64,000 bases of DNA from Urechis unicinctus. Lineage: Eukaryota; Annelida; Polychaeta; Xenopneusta; Urechidae. This document shows positions 32,601 through 47,600 of the stretch, one piece after another; the stretch's first letter is position 1; each line of letters opens with the position of its first letter. The DNA is taken from the NCBI GenBank assembly GCA_034190875.2, contig CM067346.1, positions 48,282,684-48,346,683 of the forward strand, read 5' to 3'. The translations under genes were made by a program, and so were the position numbers. The notes beneath the pieces were generated by a model that ran no database searches, was not told the DNA's origin, and was given only the letters and a program-made list of their open reading frames with translations.

Positions 32601-35600
32601 ACTGGGTAGGTTTGTTGATTCATTGGAAGGAATTGAGACCAAGATTGGCTTTTGAAATTGTGATTCCAAGATAGAAATTCAGACCAAATATGTGACATTA
32701 AAGTAAATATTGCTGGTAATATTATTACCAACCCCCATTCATATACCTGAGCTCTAGTGTCTTTTTGCTGGTTTGTCTTTCTGTCCATCTGTTCGTGAAC
32801 TTTTGATAGCACCTTTAGTTATCAAGCATGTTTTGAAACATGGACAATAACTAAAAATTGGCTCAGTATGACCTTTGGCCCTTGATTAATGAATTGAAAT
32901 TCAATAAAAAAAGGTTTTATACAAACCCAATTGGGAATTGAAACTGCTGTTTCTAAGCCATCAGAAGACCCATCATAATTTCTTCCTGACCAACTAAAAA
33001 GTATGGTTGGATCTTAGATCAGAGATGTTATCGCTGACCTTAATTCTATTTTCAAGGTCACAGCCACACACAATCATGTCAAAAGCAGCAGAAGAAAGGT
33101 GTATGGGTCTTGTTTGTTTAATATCTAGTTTCTTTGTAAAACTGCCAATTTGTCATCATCATTCTCGTGCATCCATGTATAAAGACCTGAGTAGTTGTAA
33201 AACATACATTTCTGTGCTTCTTTTATATTTCTTAAAAAGAAATATTATGTCTGTATGTCCTGATTATTATGTTAACATGTGACAGGTTCTCTGAGAAAGC
33301 CTCCCCTCAGGATGCATCAGTGGATACGGAGGCGGAAGCCCAGGGTAAAGCAGAGGTGATTGAGGTGGGAGGGGCATGGAAGATGCAGACTGACGTAGGC
33401 GTCATCGGTGAAATAGTGGAGATACCACTCAGCACAAACTCACACAGTGAACACAGTATGTCATCAAAGACTATATATGAAGGCACCTGAACACTGGATC
33501 TGTTGCTCTATATGGTTGAATAGCTATGTCAACATTGGAGTATTGATCACAATGTGTGGCTCTATGCGATGATGCTAGTTCAAAAGTGCTCGCTTATCAA
33601 AAGGCTATGTATTCTGTCAAGTTATTAATGCTTGTAGATAAAGAGTACTGATTCATATGCATCATGATTGAGAATAAGCTGTGATGTTCCCAGGAATTTC
33701 TTTTTTAGCTTTATATATATTTTTAGTTGTTTATATAGCTTCATGAGGTGTATGTGCATTTGGGACTAGAGCTGGAAAGGATGTGTTTTGAGATGTGTTC
33801 AAATATTGACCCATATCTATGGTGTAAATCAATGGTCACTCTGTTGTGTGGCCAGGTTTCACCCACCACCGCTGTCGTCCATCACAAGACGTCCTTGTCT
33901 CCTCCCTCTGCGTCCTGGGAACTCCCCTTTCATCAAAACCTCCCTCAAAACCCCTTGCAACTGCTCCAAAAACCACAGACCCTACCAAGCGTTTCTCCTC
34001 TCTCATAGCAGGAGTCACCATCCGTAAACATTCTCTTTCGGTGTCTGGTGGAGGGAGGTCACTCGATGAGGATAACATGCAGAGCGAGGTAGAGGCGCTG
34101 AACGAGGTGAACCAGGCCCTGAGCAGTGGGGAATCCACACCTCAGATCATAGACCCCGTGGGCCAAACCACTCCTTCATCACACTTCCATCCCTACCTCC
34201 TTGTACACGATTTGGGGTCTAGTAATGGTCAATCACAGGGTGAATCTAGGAAAAACTGGAAACAGTCGAACTCCAGTGGCAAGTTAAAAGACACAGCAGT
34301 GAATTACTCCATGGCTTCTTCTAGCAGTAACAAAGTACTGCAGGATATATACATGAGTCCGAACATTCTGGGAGAAGATGAAGAAGAGGATGATATGGAT
34401 GTGAAAATTATTGGGGTCACGCACCCTGACATGGAGATGAGCGAAGCCCCCAGCTCGAAATTCTCAGCACTGTCCTCAAAGTCCATTGGACTTAGCATGT
34501 CCAGTGGGCATGGATCTAGTGATCAAGAGGTCACGGGGAAAAACGGAAACACAAACACAGCCTCCAGGGATAATATACAGTCTTCTGATGCTGTGGGGAA
34601 AGTAATTCAGTGTCTGGAGTTGCCTTCACAAGTATCCAATGACCAGTGTGTGACTCACATCGTTCCCACTGCAGACGGAACTCACGTGGTCGTGATCACC
34701 TCACCGAGGTCGTTGAATGCAAGTCTGAGCTCGGTATGTACTGTGGACTCGCCGGGCAGCTCCTCTGAGGAGACCAGTGGTCAGCAAACAGGGGTAGGGG
34801 CTATTATCCTGTACAAAGTGACCACTTCACAAGCCACTCACCTCCCAGTTCTTGACACAACTCCCTCAGTCATCCACACAATTGATAGTATTGATGACTG
34901 CGTCAAGTCGGTGACTATGCTCCCGATAGAACTGGCCCACATCCCCGAGGATGATGATATGCTTGGGATGTTGTTTGGAGCGGAAGGGAAGCACGCAGGA
35001 GGTCTCGAGGGTCAGATGGTGGTCACCACATGCAAGGGCCATGTACAAATCAAGGATCTGGCCAGCCTCAAGCATAGGGCATGCATCTCGCCTCCAGACA
35101 AAGACAGATTTGTCTCCTCTGTCTTCTGTACAGGTATATCCTGCCATTCATTCACCAAACTGGTGATTCCACTGTTTCAATGACTGCAATACAGCCTTGT
35201 CACTGAACATTTCTGTGTTTAAGCCATAAATAAAACAGTATTTCAGGAGTTTCTGGTTTCAGTCATGGCCTACTAGTTCTATATCTGATCCCTAACAGAC
35301 TTCTTCCATTTACGACTCATCAACAATCAAGCATGTGATTTTCTTCCGCATTTCACTCCAACTGTGCTTTGTGTAAGCAGGGATAGACCGTCTGTGCTGT
35401 TTGTCAGCAGAGGGCCGGCTACAGTTCTACTTTGTAGGTCCAAAGCGCTGGCATCTAGAGGAAGACCATATTGACGGCTGCTCCATCAAGAAGCCGTCAT
35501 TGCCATCTCTGCAGGGGGAGGAGCATGCTGACCTCAGCTCGGTGCATTCCGGGGAGATAAAGACAGGTAGGTTTTGATGTACAGTAGTCAACAGGTAATT

Positions 35601-38600
35601 TGTGATGTTAAACTGAGGTGTTTGAGCGAGGCAAGCTGGTGACACCTGATTGAAAATAAATGATAAAGGAACTGAACAATCAAGTTTCGGTACCCATTGG
35701 CTTCCCTTTGTTATTGTATACTAATTGCATTGTGTGAATAAACACACTCTGTAAACTCTGAATAACATAAAATGAATGAAGAAAGTAAATTTTTTTTGCT
35801 TTTCATACAGTTATTCCTTAGTGTTATTACTTCTGTTTAACCAAAGATTTACAATGGAAATCCATTCTCTTCCTATAAATGTCGCCATTTAAACTTCTCA
35901 TCCTTATCATTCTCATCCTACTTGTGTCTCTACTTAACCTTTTCTATGTTTGGGACAGAAGAGCTTTTGGTCCAGCAGCAGCCTTTAACCACCCCCAGTC
36001 TCATGACCCTTCATGACCTGACCCAGTTTGAAAGTGTGGTGCCGCGGTTCTCAGCTACCATGCCCCCGTGTTGGAGTGAGATACAGCAGGAGCAGCAGCA
36101 GCGACGACACCCCCAGCATCTTCATCAACAGGGAGATGCATCTCAGACGACTCGCACCTGGAGACTCCAACCTGACAGGTGGGTTATATGGTTGATTAGG
36201 GAATCAGTAAACAGCTGTTTATCCTGATTGGGTGAGAATAAAGACTAATCAGTTTACAACTGACAGGTGAGAATACAGATGACTAGTCCAACTAGTGAGT
36301 TATATAGTTGATTTGGGAGTTACTTGTCAGGTATTTATACCACACAGGTAAAAATAAAGGGTTATCAGGTTATAATTGACAGGTGATAATAAAGCCAATT
36401 AGGAAATGACAGGTGGGAATGTTGCCAATCAGGGAATTATCAACAGGTGGGAAGCAGCCAATTAGGAATTATTGACAGTTGGTAATGTATCAGGGAATTT
36501 TTGTCTGGTGAGACTGGTTTCTCAGGAAATTACTGACAGGTGTGAATGTATCCCTAGGGGAGTTACAGACTGCAGAGATCATCAGGTTATTGTGGGCCAG
36601 TAATTTATGACTATTTGCAAGCTCCATCTTTTCTGTGTATTGCTTTAGCTCGAGCTGGGAGGAGCATCTCTTTGAACTGGTGTTGCCGCGGTCGTGTAGC
36701 GTTGGGCATATTGACCTCAAATTCAATCTCCACCCACTATGCACCACCCCACCCAACATACAAATCACTTTACTTAAGCAGAGCATTGCCAGTCTGGGGC
36801 GTGGCATCCCACCATTGGTATCCAGCCCAGAGGCTACGGAGGTGGAAGTGAAGATGGAAGAAGATGGAGGTGATAGTCTCCCTGAAGAATCTGCTTCCAG
36901 CACAAAAATGTCCAACCATGATGAGGATGTGATTTGCGGACCTGTGGACATTTCTAATTTTGTGGATCTGTCGGGGCATGGGGGTATTGTTACCTTAACC
37001 AGCACACAGCTGCTCAAGTACAAGGCCCGGTCATTCCTGCTTCATCTTAAAGCTATCCACAATGACAAATCGCAGGTCTTTAATTCTTGACTCATTCTTC
37101 TTTTTAATCGTTGTTATTACCAGTAATATAGCTTACTAGTCATTTAATCTAATGAGACATAGTTGCTTTGAGGTTTATTTTTTTAACTGTGATTATTGGG
37201 TCATTATTTTAAGTCAACCATTCTATATGAGCACAGATGTTGAAGAGATGTTTTATCCCAACCATATCTACCTCCCCATTCCATTCAGAAAACACCTACA
37301 ACTTCAGAGAAGTCACCCACCGACAAAGCCACTGTATCCTCAGCCCCAGCGAACACAGCAGCCAGCAGTTCCGGTAGTAAGACGATTGCAGAGCACTTCA
37401 CGTCGATGGCAGCAGGGGGCAGCAGCGGCAGTCTAGGGGGCTCGTCTCTGGGGGTCAGCAAGCAGAAGCTGGATAATGTCCGCGGCTGCGATTGGCTCCA
37501 GGAGCTCTCTATCACTGTGAGGCGCTGTAAGAAAACTGCCCTGAATCGGGACAGGTGAGTGGCTCTTTGATGGCGGGTGTCCCAGTTGGGAGAATGAGAT
37601 GCTCTGAGGTGGTGTGTGACATACTGAGAGTCACAGTTAGGAGCACGAGACTCTAAGGTCGTGTGTGACCTACTGAAAGTCACTGTTGGGAGCATGAGAG
37701 GTTCTGAGGTCGTGTGTGACTTACTGAGAGTGACAGTTGGGAGCATGAGAGGTTCTGAGGTGGTGTGTGATGTACTGAGAGTGACAGTTGGGAGCATGAG
37801 AGGTTCTGAGGTGGTGTGTGATGTACTGAGAGTGACAGTTGCGAGCATGAGAGGTTCTGAGGTGGTGTGTGATGTACTGAGAGTGACAGTTGCGAGCATG
37901 AGAGGTTCTGAGGTGGTGTGTGATGTACTGAGAGTGACAGTTGGGAGCATGAGAGGTTCTGAGGTGGTGTGTGATGTACTGAGAGTGACAGTTGGGAGCA
38001 TGAGAGGTTCTGATGTGGTGTGTGATGTACTGAGAGTGACAGTTGGGAGCATGAGAGACTCTGAGGTGGTGTGTGACTAACTGAGAGTGACAGTTGGGAG
38101 CGTGAGAGACTCTGAGGTGGTGTGTGTACTGAGAGTGAGAGTTGGGAGCATGAGAGGTTCTGAGAGTGATGTACTGAGTGACAGTTACGAGCATGAGAGG
38201 TCTGAGGTGGTGTGTGATGTACTGAGAGTGACAGTTGCGAGCATGAGAGGTTCTGAGGTGGTGTGTGATGTACTGAGAGTGACAGTTGGGAGCATGAGAG
38301 ACTCTGAGGTGGTGTGTGACTTACTGAGAGTCACAGTTGCGTGCATGAGGTTGTGTTTGACTTACAGAGAATCACAGTGTCCTGCATTTGACCATAACTT
38401 ACATCATATAGTATTTACCCATAACATAAAAGAAATGTTTTTCACCTTGGCATCTGCCTTGAGGCTTGATGCTCAAACCATCTGGTAGATAAAACAGGAA
38501 CAAATCCAAGAATGTCATCACAGTCACAACTCCTTGCATCCTGTACCATGTGTTTGTGTGCAGAGCTCAGCGTGTGGCTATGCTGGAGACGCCAGGCTTC

Positions 38601-41600
38601 CATGCCCAGCTGGTTTGCATCGCTTGCGGTAACGAGGGGGCAAATGGGGACGTGACTCAGGAGCACCGACAGAGACTGGCCCTGGCCATCCTCATATGGG
38701 TCCTGGCCATACACAGCAACATGCCACATCCCAAGTCAGTAATCATTAAGTCATTCCTGCTTCATTCATGAGTCATTTCCTCTTAAGTTATTGTTCAGTG
38801 TTTTAAAAATCTCCGGGAGAATGGAGTAAAAGAATGTACTTCATCATATAATTTCATATCTGCTGTGAAAAATATGGTTTAAAGTTAATTCTGTTATAAA
38901 TTATTTAAAAAAATTGCGATTTATTTGATTTTTGGAGTGTGAGGTTTGGAGCATGGGCTCAAGCATGCTAGTCCATCCTTGATTTTGACCTCTATTGCGA
39001 TGAAGTCATTTGACCTCTATTGGGATGAAGTCATTTGTTGTTGTGTCTGTGGTCTGTATAGGTTAGAGGAGGGTTGTATGCTGACTACCATACAGACCAG
39101 TCTCAAGCAGTTAGTCTGCAGCTGCTTCATGCAGTCAGGACGCTCCACTGCACATCAATGCGCCAAACTTCTCACCATGTGCATTGAGTGAGTCTCATCG
39201 CAGTTCAGTGTGTCAATTAAATGGTGCTTATGACAGCTTCTGTAGTAAGAGGCGACGAATTAGGAGCACTCTGTTAGCCGTGTCTACCACTGAATTATGA
39301 TCATGCCTCGCTTGTTCACCTCAGGCGGGCTCGATCCTCTTGTATGAGTCGCACCCCTGAAGTAAATACAACTCTTCTGCTTGACCTTAAGCTGTACCAT
39401 TAAGTTATGGCCATGTTGTCATAGATTTAACGTTAGCTCATCGCCTGTGAACAGGTTCACCAAGCTGTGTGGGGATGTTGACATCGCTCCCTCCTTCAGC
39501 CTGGCCCTCCTCCACGCTCTCCTGGATGCCCTGCCCCATGTGGGCGTAGCCCAGTCGTCTGGCGCCCTCTACTGGTACTTCACGCTCCTCAACCGCGTCA
39601 AGTGCATGGACGTTGAGAGGACCAGTCAACACTGTGCTGACATTCTGCTGCAAGTGGCCAACTCATACCACAGTCGTCACAACCCGCAGCACGCAGTTCT
39701 CAGGGCAAAGTAGGCACTCTCATTTGCTGTGAAAGAACATGTAGCAGGCTTGACCTGATAGTATCAAAGAAAATATTTCTGACTTCACTCTACTTTGATT
39801 TTCTTGTTACTAAAAACACTTCTGAATGAGGATGTGTTGTAATAAAATAAATCTTAAATTTTTTCGCTATTAATGATAATTGTGGTTATTAAATCCCAAC
39901 CAGACGTCACCTGAGATCATGTGATATTAGTCTCAGCAAGTCATGTTCTATATTTTCCTCTGTAAAGCAAAGTTTTTGTCCTACATCTGAACCAGAAAAT
40001 GTACCCCATGACTTTCCTGTACAGATTTGGCCTATACGGCACTCCCCTGGAGCCAGAGCTCTTTGACATAGACCTGCCTGTCAATGCTGTGTCTTCCACA
40101 CCCCCTTCCACCCTCAACAACAACACTGTCACCAGCGCCAAGCCCCTCTCCTCCACCAACACGGCCACCAATAGCTTCCTGTTCGGCAGCTCCCCAGTGC
40201 TGCAGTCCGCTTACTCCAGCAACCTGCCGTCATCATATGCGGATGTGTTGGGAGCGGGTACAGGGGCTGCCTCTAGCTCCGCCTCTGCACACTCTGCAAG
40301 CTGTGATACAAGCGACTTCTCTGATCTCATCGGTACTATTTTAACCGGGTTTTCATTAATTTGATGGCCTCTTGTGACCGCAATTGGATCATTTGGGGTG
40401 ATATTTTTATCTTTAAGACTGTTTTATCTTGTTGTATTGTTCATCTTTTATTTTTCAATGTCTTCTGTAGAATGAGTCTCAATTACAACCATTATTATAG
40501 ACTGATGATGTTTGTGTGAAATAACAGGTCTGGTGTCTGGAGAGAAGGGGAGGAAGGTGGGGTCTGATGTGTGGCGCCATCTACACGGGTTACTGGAGGT
40601 AGAACCTCTCCACTTCACGTGCCACGCCACCAGCGATGGCACACGCATGGAACGGCTAGATACAGGTACGTCTTTGCTCTCTTCTTGTTTTTACCTTTGA
40701 ATAATGGATGATTGGGTAGGGAGGCTGGGCCAGTATAGGCACTTCTTATGGGTGGCGGTTGCAGGATCATCTAGTTAGTATCACAAGTAAGACTGATAGG
40801 GTTGGGTATATATTACCAATATGAAAAAACACCTGCCTGATTTATATTTTGTGTGATTTCTCTTGTGTTTAGCTTCTTCCATGGGTGTGGGCAGTCATGT
40901 AGGATCCACCAACCTCCCTGCATCCTCTGCCGGAGAATCCCTCTCCTCGGCGGCAGGAGCAGCCCTAGCCTCCCTCTCCACTGCCATGGCCAGCTCAGAC
41001 AACCAACTCACCTCCTTACAACACAAACAGATGCAACTGCTTAAGCTGCAGCAACAGAAATACAAACTGGAGCAGAAACTGGCTGAGACCTCAAAATCGG
41101 CAGCTACTTCAGCCATGTATTCCAGCCCTGCTGTGCAGTTCTACAGCTCGGAGCTAATGCCCCCGACCCCCAAAAACACTCCATTCTTCATGACACCCCC
41201 AGTCACGCCGCCAAACGAAGCAATGTATCATAACGTGGTTCTCCAGGGCACTGAGCCAGATCCCGGGAAACCACCGACTGGGAAAACTAGCCCCACCAAG
41301 GTGAGATGTTCTCAATGCTTCTGTAATAGGTTAGTTAGGTGTTATAAGCTACACTGGTTCTGTGGTTCTGTATCTGGGTATTAGTTTTGAGTCAGCCATG
41401 CAGTTGTGATATATGGTAAATGAACCTTCAGTTTCAATGCTTGCTTATCATCATCATCATCATCATCATCATTCTCATCCTTCTTCCTTTGATTTTGACC
41501 CGTGATTTCAATCAAACAATACTATGTCTAATTTATGTGGATTTTCTGTGCTCTTTAACTGTAAGTGTCCCTGTCCCATGTCTGTGTGTTTCAGTCAGGG

Positions 41601-44600
41601 GGAGAGACACCTGTAGGTCAGGGAGGCAACCATAAAGGCAGTGTGGTATGGCCCTACACACACCAGCTCTTCCATCCTCCTCCCCCACAGGCACTTGTCA
41701 TAGAACGCATGCATGCTGGTGAGCCTACTGTCTCCTGACCTTCCTTAAAACAGAACTATATAACTGTTTGCATTTCAGACTCCTATCGTTCTTAGATTAT
41801 TCTTTATTCTCTTAAAATGAGATTAAACTCCAATATTGCAAATATAACATGGTCATTCCAGGTACTGTGCTACGACTTAAATAGACTTCAAACCCCAATA
41901 TTTAAAATCTAACTTTGTTGTTCCAAAGGACTGCACTATGACATATGTTGAAAAAATAACCAGGGACGCCAATTTTCCGCGGATCCACGGAAATCCGCGG
42001 ATTTCGTGGCCGCCAGGGTCCATTGGGATCCATTAATCCGCAGGGGGCCTTTGCGGCCCCATGGCCCCAGGCAAATTTTCCTCTTTTTTTTACAAAATCC
42101 TGTTGGCCTGAATAACGCATAATTTTCCATCCCTCTATGAAGCCACTTCCCTGCTGTTTAGCTTCCTAGACATGCCTGTATAACCCTGTGTGTGTTTTCT
42201 GTGAAGGAGCACGTCGCTTTGTCGTGTTGGACTTCCAGCATCCCGTCCTGCTGACAGACATCATCATCCCGGCGTGTACTGACCTCGCTTCCATCTCCAT
42301 CGACATCTGGGTGTCTGGCGAGGAGACTGACGGACAACGACTAGTCGTCTCCTCCGATATAGGTCTACGCTCGCTCTTCATGAATGACATCATGCCACCA
42401 CCCATATGCCGGTACCTCAAGGTGAACCAATGCTTGCTATGTTGTTAAATCTGATGACTGTTAGTATTTGAAGTGTTGAGTATTATGTTTGATGTAAGTT
42501 GTAGTTGGTCAAGAATTCCACTTGGCTTGATCGTTATATGTAAGAGCCCATGGTGTGTAGATGATGGCCCCTTAGTAAGCTATATAAAATTACCCTACCC
42601 GCACAGTCAACTCCTCAATGTTGAGACATCAAGCAGAATACCATTCTAAAATTGTAGTTTTGCACGGTATTTATCGTTTCCAGATCACCACTATTGGTCG
42701 CTATGGTGGCAGCACCACTAGATCTAAGATTCCCATTGGTTCATTTTTCGGCCACACCTTCATCCTACCATGGGAAATGCCTATGGCTCCAGTAGAATCC
42801 TCGACTGCCTCGGCCCTCAACTCACCATCCGAGAGCTCCAGCCAATCCAGCGTTGACCAGGCTGCTATATTTTCCCAGCTCAGCTGTTACGTGTCACTGT
42901 TAGAGGATATAGAGTGTAGGTATAGCCTGGCGTGTAATCGACTGTCATCACTACTGGAAAACCATTTAGAGGGAGCATCCTCGCAGCCTGGATATTCGGC
43001 AAGACGTGGCGGCGGGAAACAGCAGGATTCAACTCGTACCGTACAGCAAGCCTACACTGACTGTGTGCAGCTCCAACTGCAGTACAACCTGGCGCACAAA
43101 GCTATAGAACGCCTCCACAAGGTTCTTGGACTCCAGCCTCGCAAACGCACTGAGGGCACCGTGGACCTAAAAAGAGTAGCCACGGACAAGTTGCGGGTTT
43201 TATCGGAACTGCTCCTCGATACGTTACTAAGCATGACTGTACCCAGCCCCTCCATCCCACAGATGCCAGTCTCCTTATATACCATCCTCACCCCGCATGC
43301 ATGCCAGGTGTTGTTCACACACCTGTGTATCGCAGGGGGTACCAGGAAAAGTCAGCTGCACACTGGGGTGTTGCTGGCGAGGGTGTGTGGCCAGCAAGCT
43401 TGGTGGGGTGACTTCCTGGGCAATATACTGCAGGAGTTCTTCTCCGCACGACAAGATCTCGTCTTCCCTCAGGACCGGTGAGATGTTCAAGGTCTTTCTT
43501 CTATCTATGATTGATCAGGACATATTAACCTGTATTAACTTAACTTCATCATCAATCAGGTATATTTATTTATATTAGTAGGTGGGCATAACTCTCAGAG
43601 GCTGTTTACTTTGTGCAATCTTATAGTATCATGTCTACCTGAAATAGTGAGATTAGTTGTGGAAATGTCGTTGATGAGCAAGCACCATTTACAGGAAGTA
43701 TTTTTCAAAGGATTAACACATGTTGTTCAAGCAGTTAGTACAGTATAAACCTTACTAGACATGCCCCATTTAGTGCAACAGTCTATCAAGTTCCGATGTA
43801 CCCTGATATAGATTGGCCCAGCGTTTTACTAGATGACATTATATGGACCCCATGTTAAAAGGGGGCTTCGCTGTCATCTGAACTGAACCATCATTGATTT
43901 CCTACTCCTTACCTTTGACCGCATTGCTGCTGTGTACCATCAGGGTGTTTGTGCTGGTCACTGCTCTGGGTCAGAAGGCTCTCAGTGGCGGTACCTCTGC
44001 TGGTGAGGTGCTAGAGGCGGTCCTCATGCTGCTGGCACGCCTCCTCGCCCCTCTGCTGACCCCCACATCATCACAGCAGCACTATGCATCAACCAGGCCT
44101 CGCACTGCAGGTATAGTAGATTTCTGCCTGATAATTCAAACTGTAGAGCTGTCATTGGTTTATTTTTCAAGTAGTTGCATGACTGTCTGACAGTGTGAGG
44201 GTCAGTTATGTAGTGGTAAAATGTGAGCAATGACTTCTATCCCACTCACTACATTCACCTTCCACTTTTAATAGCTGTTCATAATTTACCTCACCTTTGT
44301 TGGCACCCTGTAACTTTTTCGATTGAAATCATCACCATTCAGTCTAAATTCTGAAGACAGTAATTCCCTGGGAAGAATGGGACTGACCCTGTTCTATTTT
44401 GGTTTCAGCCTCCCTCGACCTCTCCCTGGTTGGCTGGATTCTCTTGTTCCTCTCTAAATGTCTGGACAGCATCCAACCTGCATCAGATGAAATGGACAAG
44501 TCCAGAGAGAAAGATGGTAATTGATCACATTGCTATTGAAATCTAATATTTGCAAATATATTCTAAATGGTTGTGGACCAATAGTAGGAAATGTGGACTT

Positions 44601-47600
44601 GTTACAATAAATAATTGACCATGGTTTTATAGCACCGCCCATAATTGAATTAATAATTGACTGCATAAGATAATGTAATAATCTCCCTAACCTCTATTTT
44701 GGTGGGTTTTTTCGTCCATCAGGTGGCAGCAGCAGTCGATGGGACTTCCTGCAAGGGGAAAACGCTTTGCAAAGCTCCCGCAGCACCAAGTCAGCTGTTG
44801 CATCCAAACTGTACCGACGGAAGCTGCAGAAGAGATTGATGCATCACAAGCAACAATTGCTCGACCTTCAGATGGTGAGCACTGCATCATCTACTCTGTT
44901 CAGTCTCACCAATTTAGTTCCTTCACATGTTTATAGTTTTAGTGGCTGCAGACAGCAATGACAAAAGAGTTTTAATACAGCCATTATTGTGCCTGTTTCT
45001 TCACTGAAAAAAGAAGAAGAATTTTGCTGTATGAGAACAGGGAATGAAAGGGATTTCAAGTCTATGTGTTAAGGCCTACGTATTAAGGGTATGATTTCTT
45101 AAAAACCTGAGTGTTGATGTCAGTTATTGATGGTGATGAGGATTTACAGGCCAAGAAGAAGTTCCTGTTGGCGCAGGCAGAGAAGGCAGCCCTGGCAGCC
45201 AGTGGGGGAACCAAGGAAGCCACGGAACACATGATGAAGACACAAGAAATGATGTTCAAAAAACAGTTCAAGCAGTTTTCATCAAAGGTATAGTTCATAT
45301 TGATTCATTTGCATCATATTGTAAACTATGGTATTTTTCCATTCATGGGAACTGTCAGATCTTTCACCAATAGATATTTCTAAAGATTGTATACTTTCTA
45401 TTAGATATATACTGTCAGACACCATCACTGGTTCATTATAAAAAAAACAACCCTGGGTGATTATTTAACAGGGTAACATGCTGTTCCTATAACCTCATAT
45501 TTTGTTCCCAGCACTTCAAAGACCTCATCAACATCCGGCGTACAGATGGAGAGCTGCTGAAGAAGGCTCCCAAGGACAGCGGGGCATCTGCCAACGGATC
45601 AGCTAACGGTGCTTCTAACGATGCTGACAGCTCGTCTAGCGGTGATGGCGATGGGGCTGTGGTGGTGGCTAGGGAGAAGTGTATACCTGTCGTACGAGGC
45701 CTCATGGCCCTCCTGCTTTCCATGGACTTCACCTGCCATGTGGATCTATTCATCATCTCATGCAAGGTAGGGACATCTTCTCACTTGAAGTCATCATGGG
45801 CACTGTATTGTTCATCTCTTTTTAATGTAAATAAAGTGTCCAGTTAAATACCGCAATTGCTAGATTTGGGGGTTATTATCAAACCTTTGAAAATGGGTAT
45901 GCTTGTTTTGTATATTTTTTAATTGACTTTTTTTTATTGAATCCTCAGGAAAAGATCAACATGTGTTCACATATGATAGATGCAACTATGTAGATTATGT
46001 CATCAGGTGATCAATACACCTGTATGAATTGCATCCTCAGTTGATTGATATACCTGTGTGAATTGTATTCTCTGTTGATCAATACGCTTATATGAATTGT
46101 ATCCTCAGTTGATCAATACACCTGTATGAATTGTATCCTCAGTTGATTGATACACCTGACCTGTGTGAATTGAATCTTCAAGAGATTGATACACCTGTAT
46201 GAATTGTATCCTCAGTTGATTGATACACCTGACCTGTGTGAATTGAATCTTCAGTTGATTGATGCACCTGTGTGAATTGTATCTTCAGTTGATTGATACA
46301 CCTGTGTGGATTATGTTCTCAGGTGATTGCCCGTATAGCAGGTCTAGCGCGGCCATGTGTTGGGTTGTGGGAGGTGATGAGGCAGGAAGAACTTGAACAC
46401 CTGCTTCTCCTCACCTGTAACACGCAGTATAACCTAGGTAACGTGAACTGGGGTGGAGCCTGGGCCCCTCACTCCATCATCTGCCTGCTGCAGGACATCC
46501 TAGATGGTACGTCATCCACTCAAGGGCCACATTTCAGTTTGATTCACACCGTGTTGTATTCTCCCTCTCATCTGTTATATGACTGGGTTTCAGGGGAAAA
46601 GCTCTATTCCACACTGTCTGTGGATGCTATGGATGAAGAAATGGAGCATGTGTCCTCTGTTGCCATGGAAACTGACGAGGCCCTACAAGCCCAAGCTGAG
46701 TCAGCTAACAAATCTTCAGGTAATTGTCTGGTTGTTTTCTATCTGTTCTCCATTGCCTCTATCAACTTATTTTGTTGTGCAACCCACATTTCTATGGTTT
46801 GTGCCTATCATCAACATTAAATCATCAATAGCTATTTTTAAATAATTGAAATCATCATTTCACTCAGATCAATTACCCTTGAAATATTTTATAAATAACA
46901 AATAAAAAGTTGTTTGATAGACAGGCTGCCCATTATCCTATGATGTGAGAAGATGTTTGATTGACTGGCTGTCCATTATCCTATGATGGGATAAGATGTT
47001 TGATTGACTGGCTGTCCATTATCCTATGATGTGATAAGATGTTTGATTGAGTGATTATTCTATGACACGATTAGATGCCTGATTGGCTGTTGTCCATTAT
47101 CTTATGACATGATGTAACTAAGATGTTACTACTGATCATACAGGGAGTGAGGCTGTGGCTCCCAAAGATGCTCTCCCACCTCAAGCCAGCAGCAGCAGCA
47201 TCAACAATGCAGGACCCCCCACTTCAGCCTCGAGCACCGCCACCGGAGGCACGGGATTCCCCTTTGACAAGGAGTCGTCCATCATGGTCGACATGCTGTT
47301 GGAGGACGAGTACTTTGACGATGTGGCTGGTAAAGACTATGTGGCAGGGGATATGCATCCTCCGTTCACCTCGGGAGCGGTTGGGGATAAGAGTAGCCCG
47401 TGGTACTGGGTGCCTCCCCCGCCCGTGTCCTCGTCTGCAGGGGGAGCGGGAACTATCAACTGGTCGTCCACTAACAGGTTCGTGTAGGGAAGTGTAGGCG
47501 GTGAATGTGTGTGCTTGTATAATTAATGTGTATGTATGTAGCTGTAGGACTGTGGTTCACAGCACAGTATTTGAGTATTAAGATCCACCTCCTCTGATAG

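Noticed and set aside
33836-34138. Minus-strand frame opposite exon 10
   Set aside because: It is antisense to the long Ser-rich coding exon and has no independent support.
36490-37023. 177-codon minus-strand frame opposite BIRC6 exon 13
   Set aside because: It is antisense to a well-supported coding exon. Its sequence is explained by the complementary codons.
37285-38052. 255-codon minus-strand frame with repeated [17 protein letters not shown]
   Set aside because: It is a by-product of the 51-bp intronic minisatellite, and the opposite strand is open too. No start context, splice sites or folded domain are visible.
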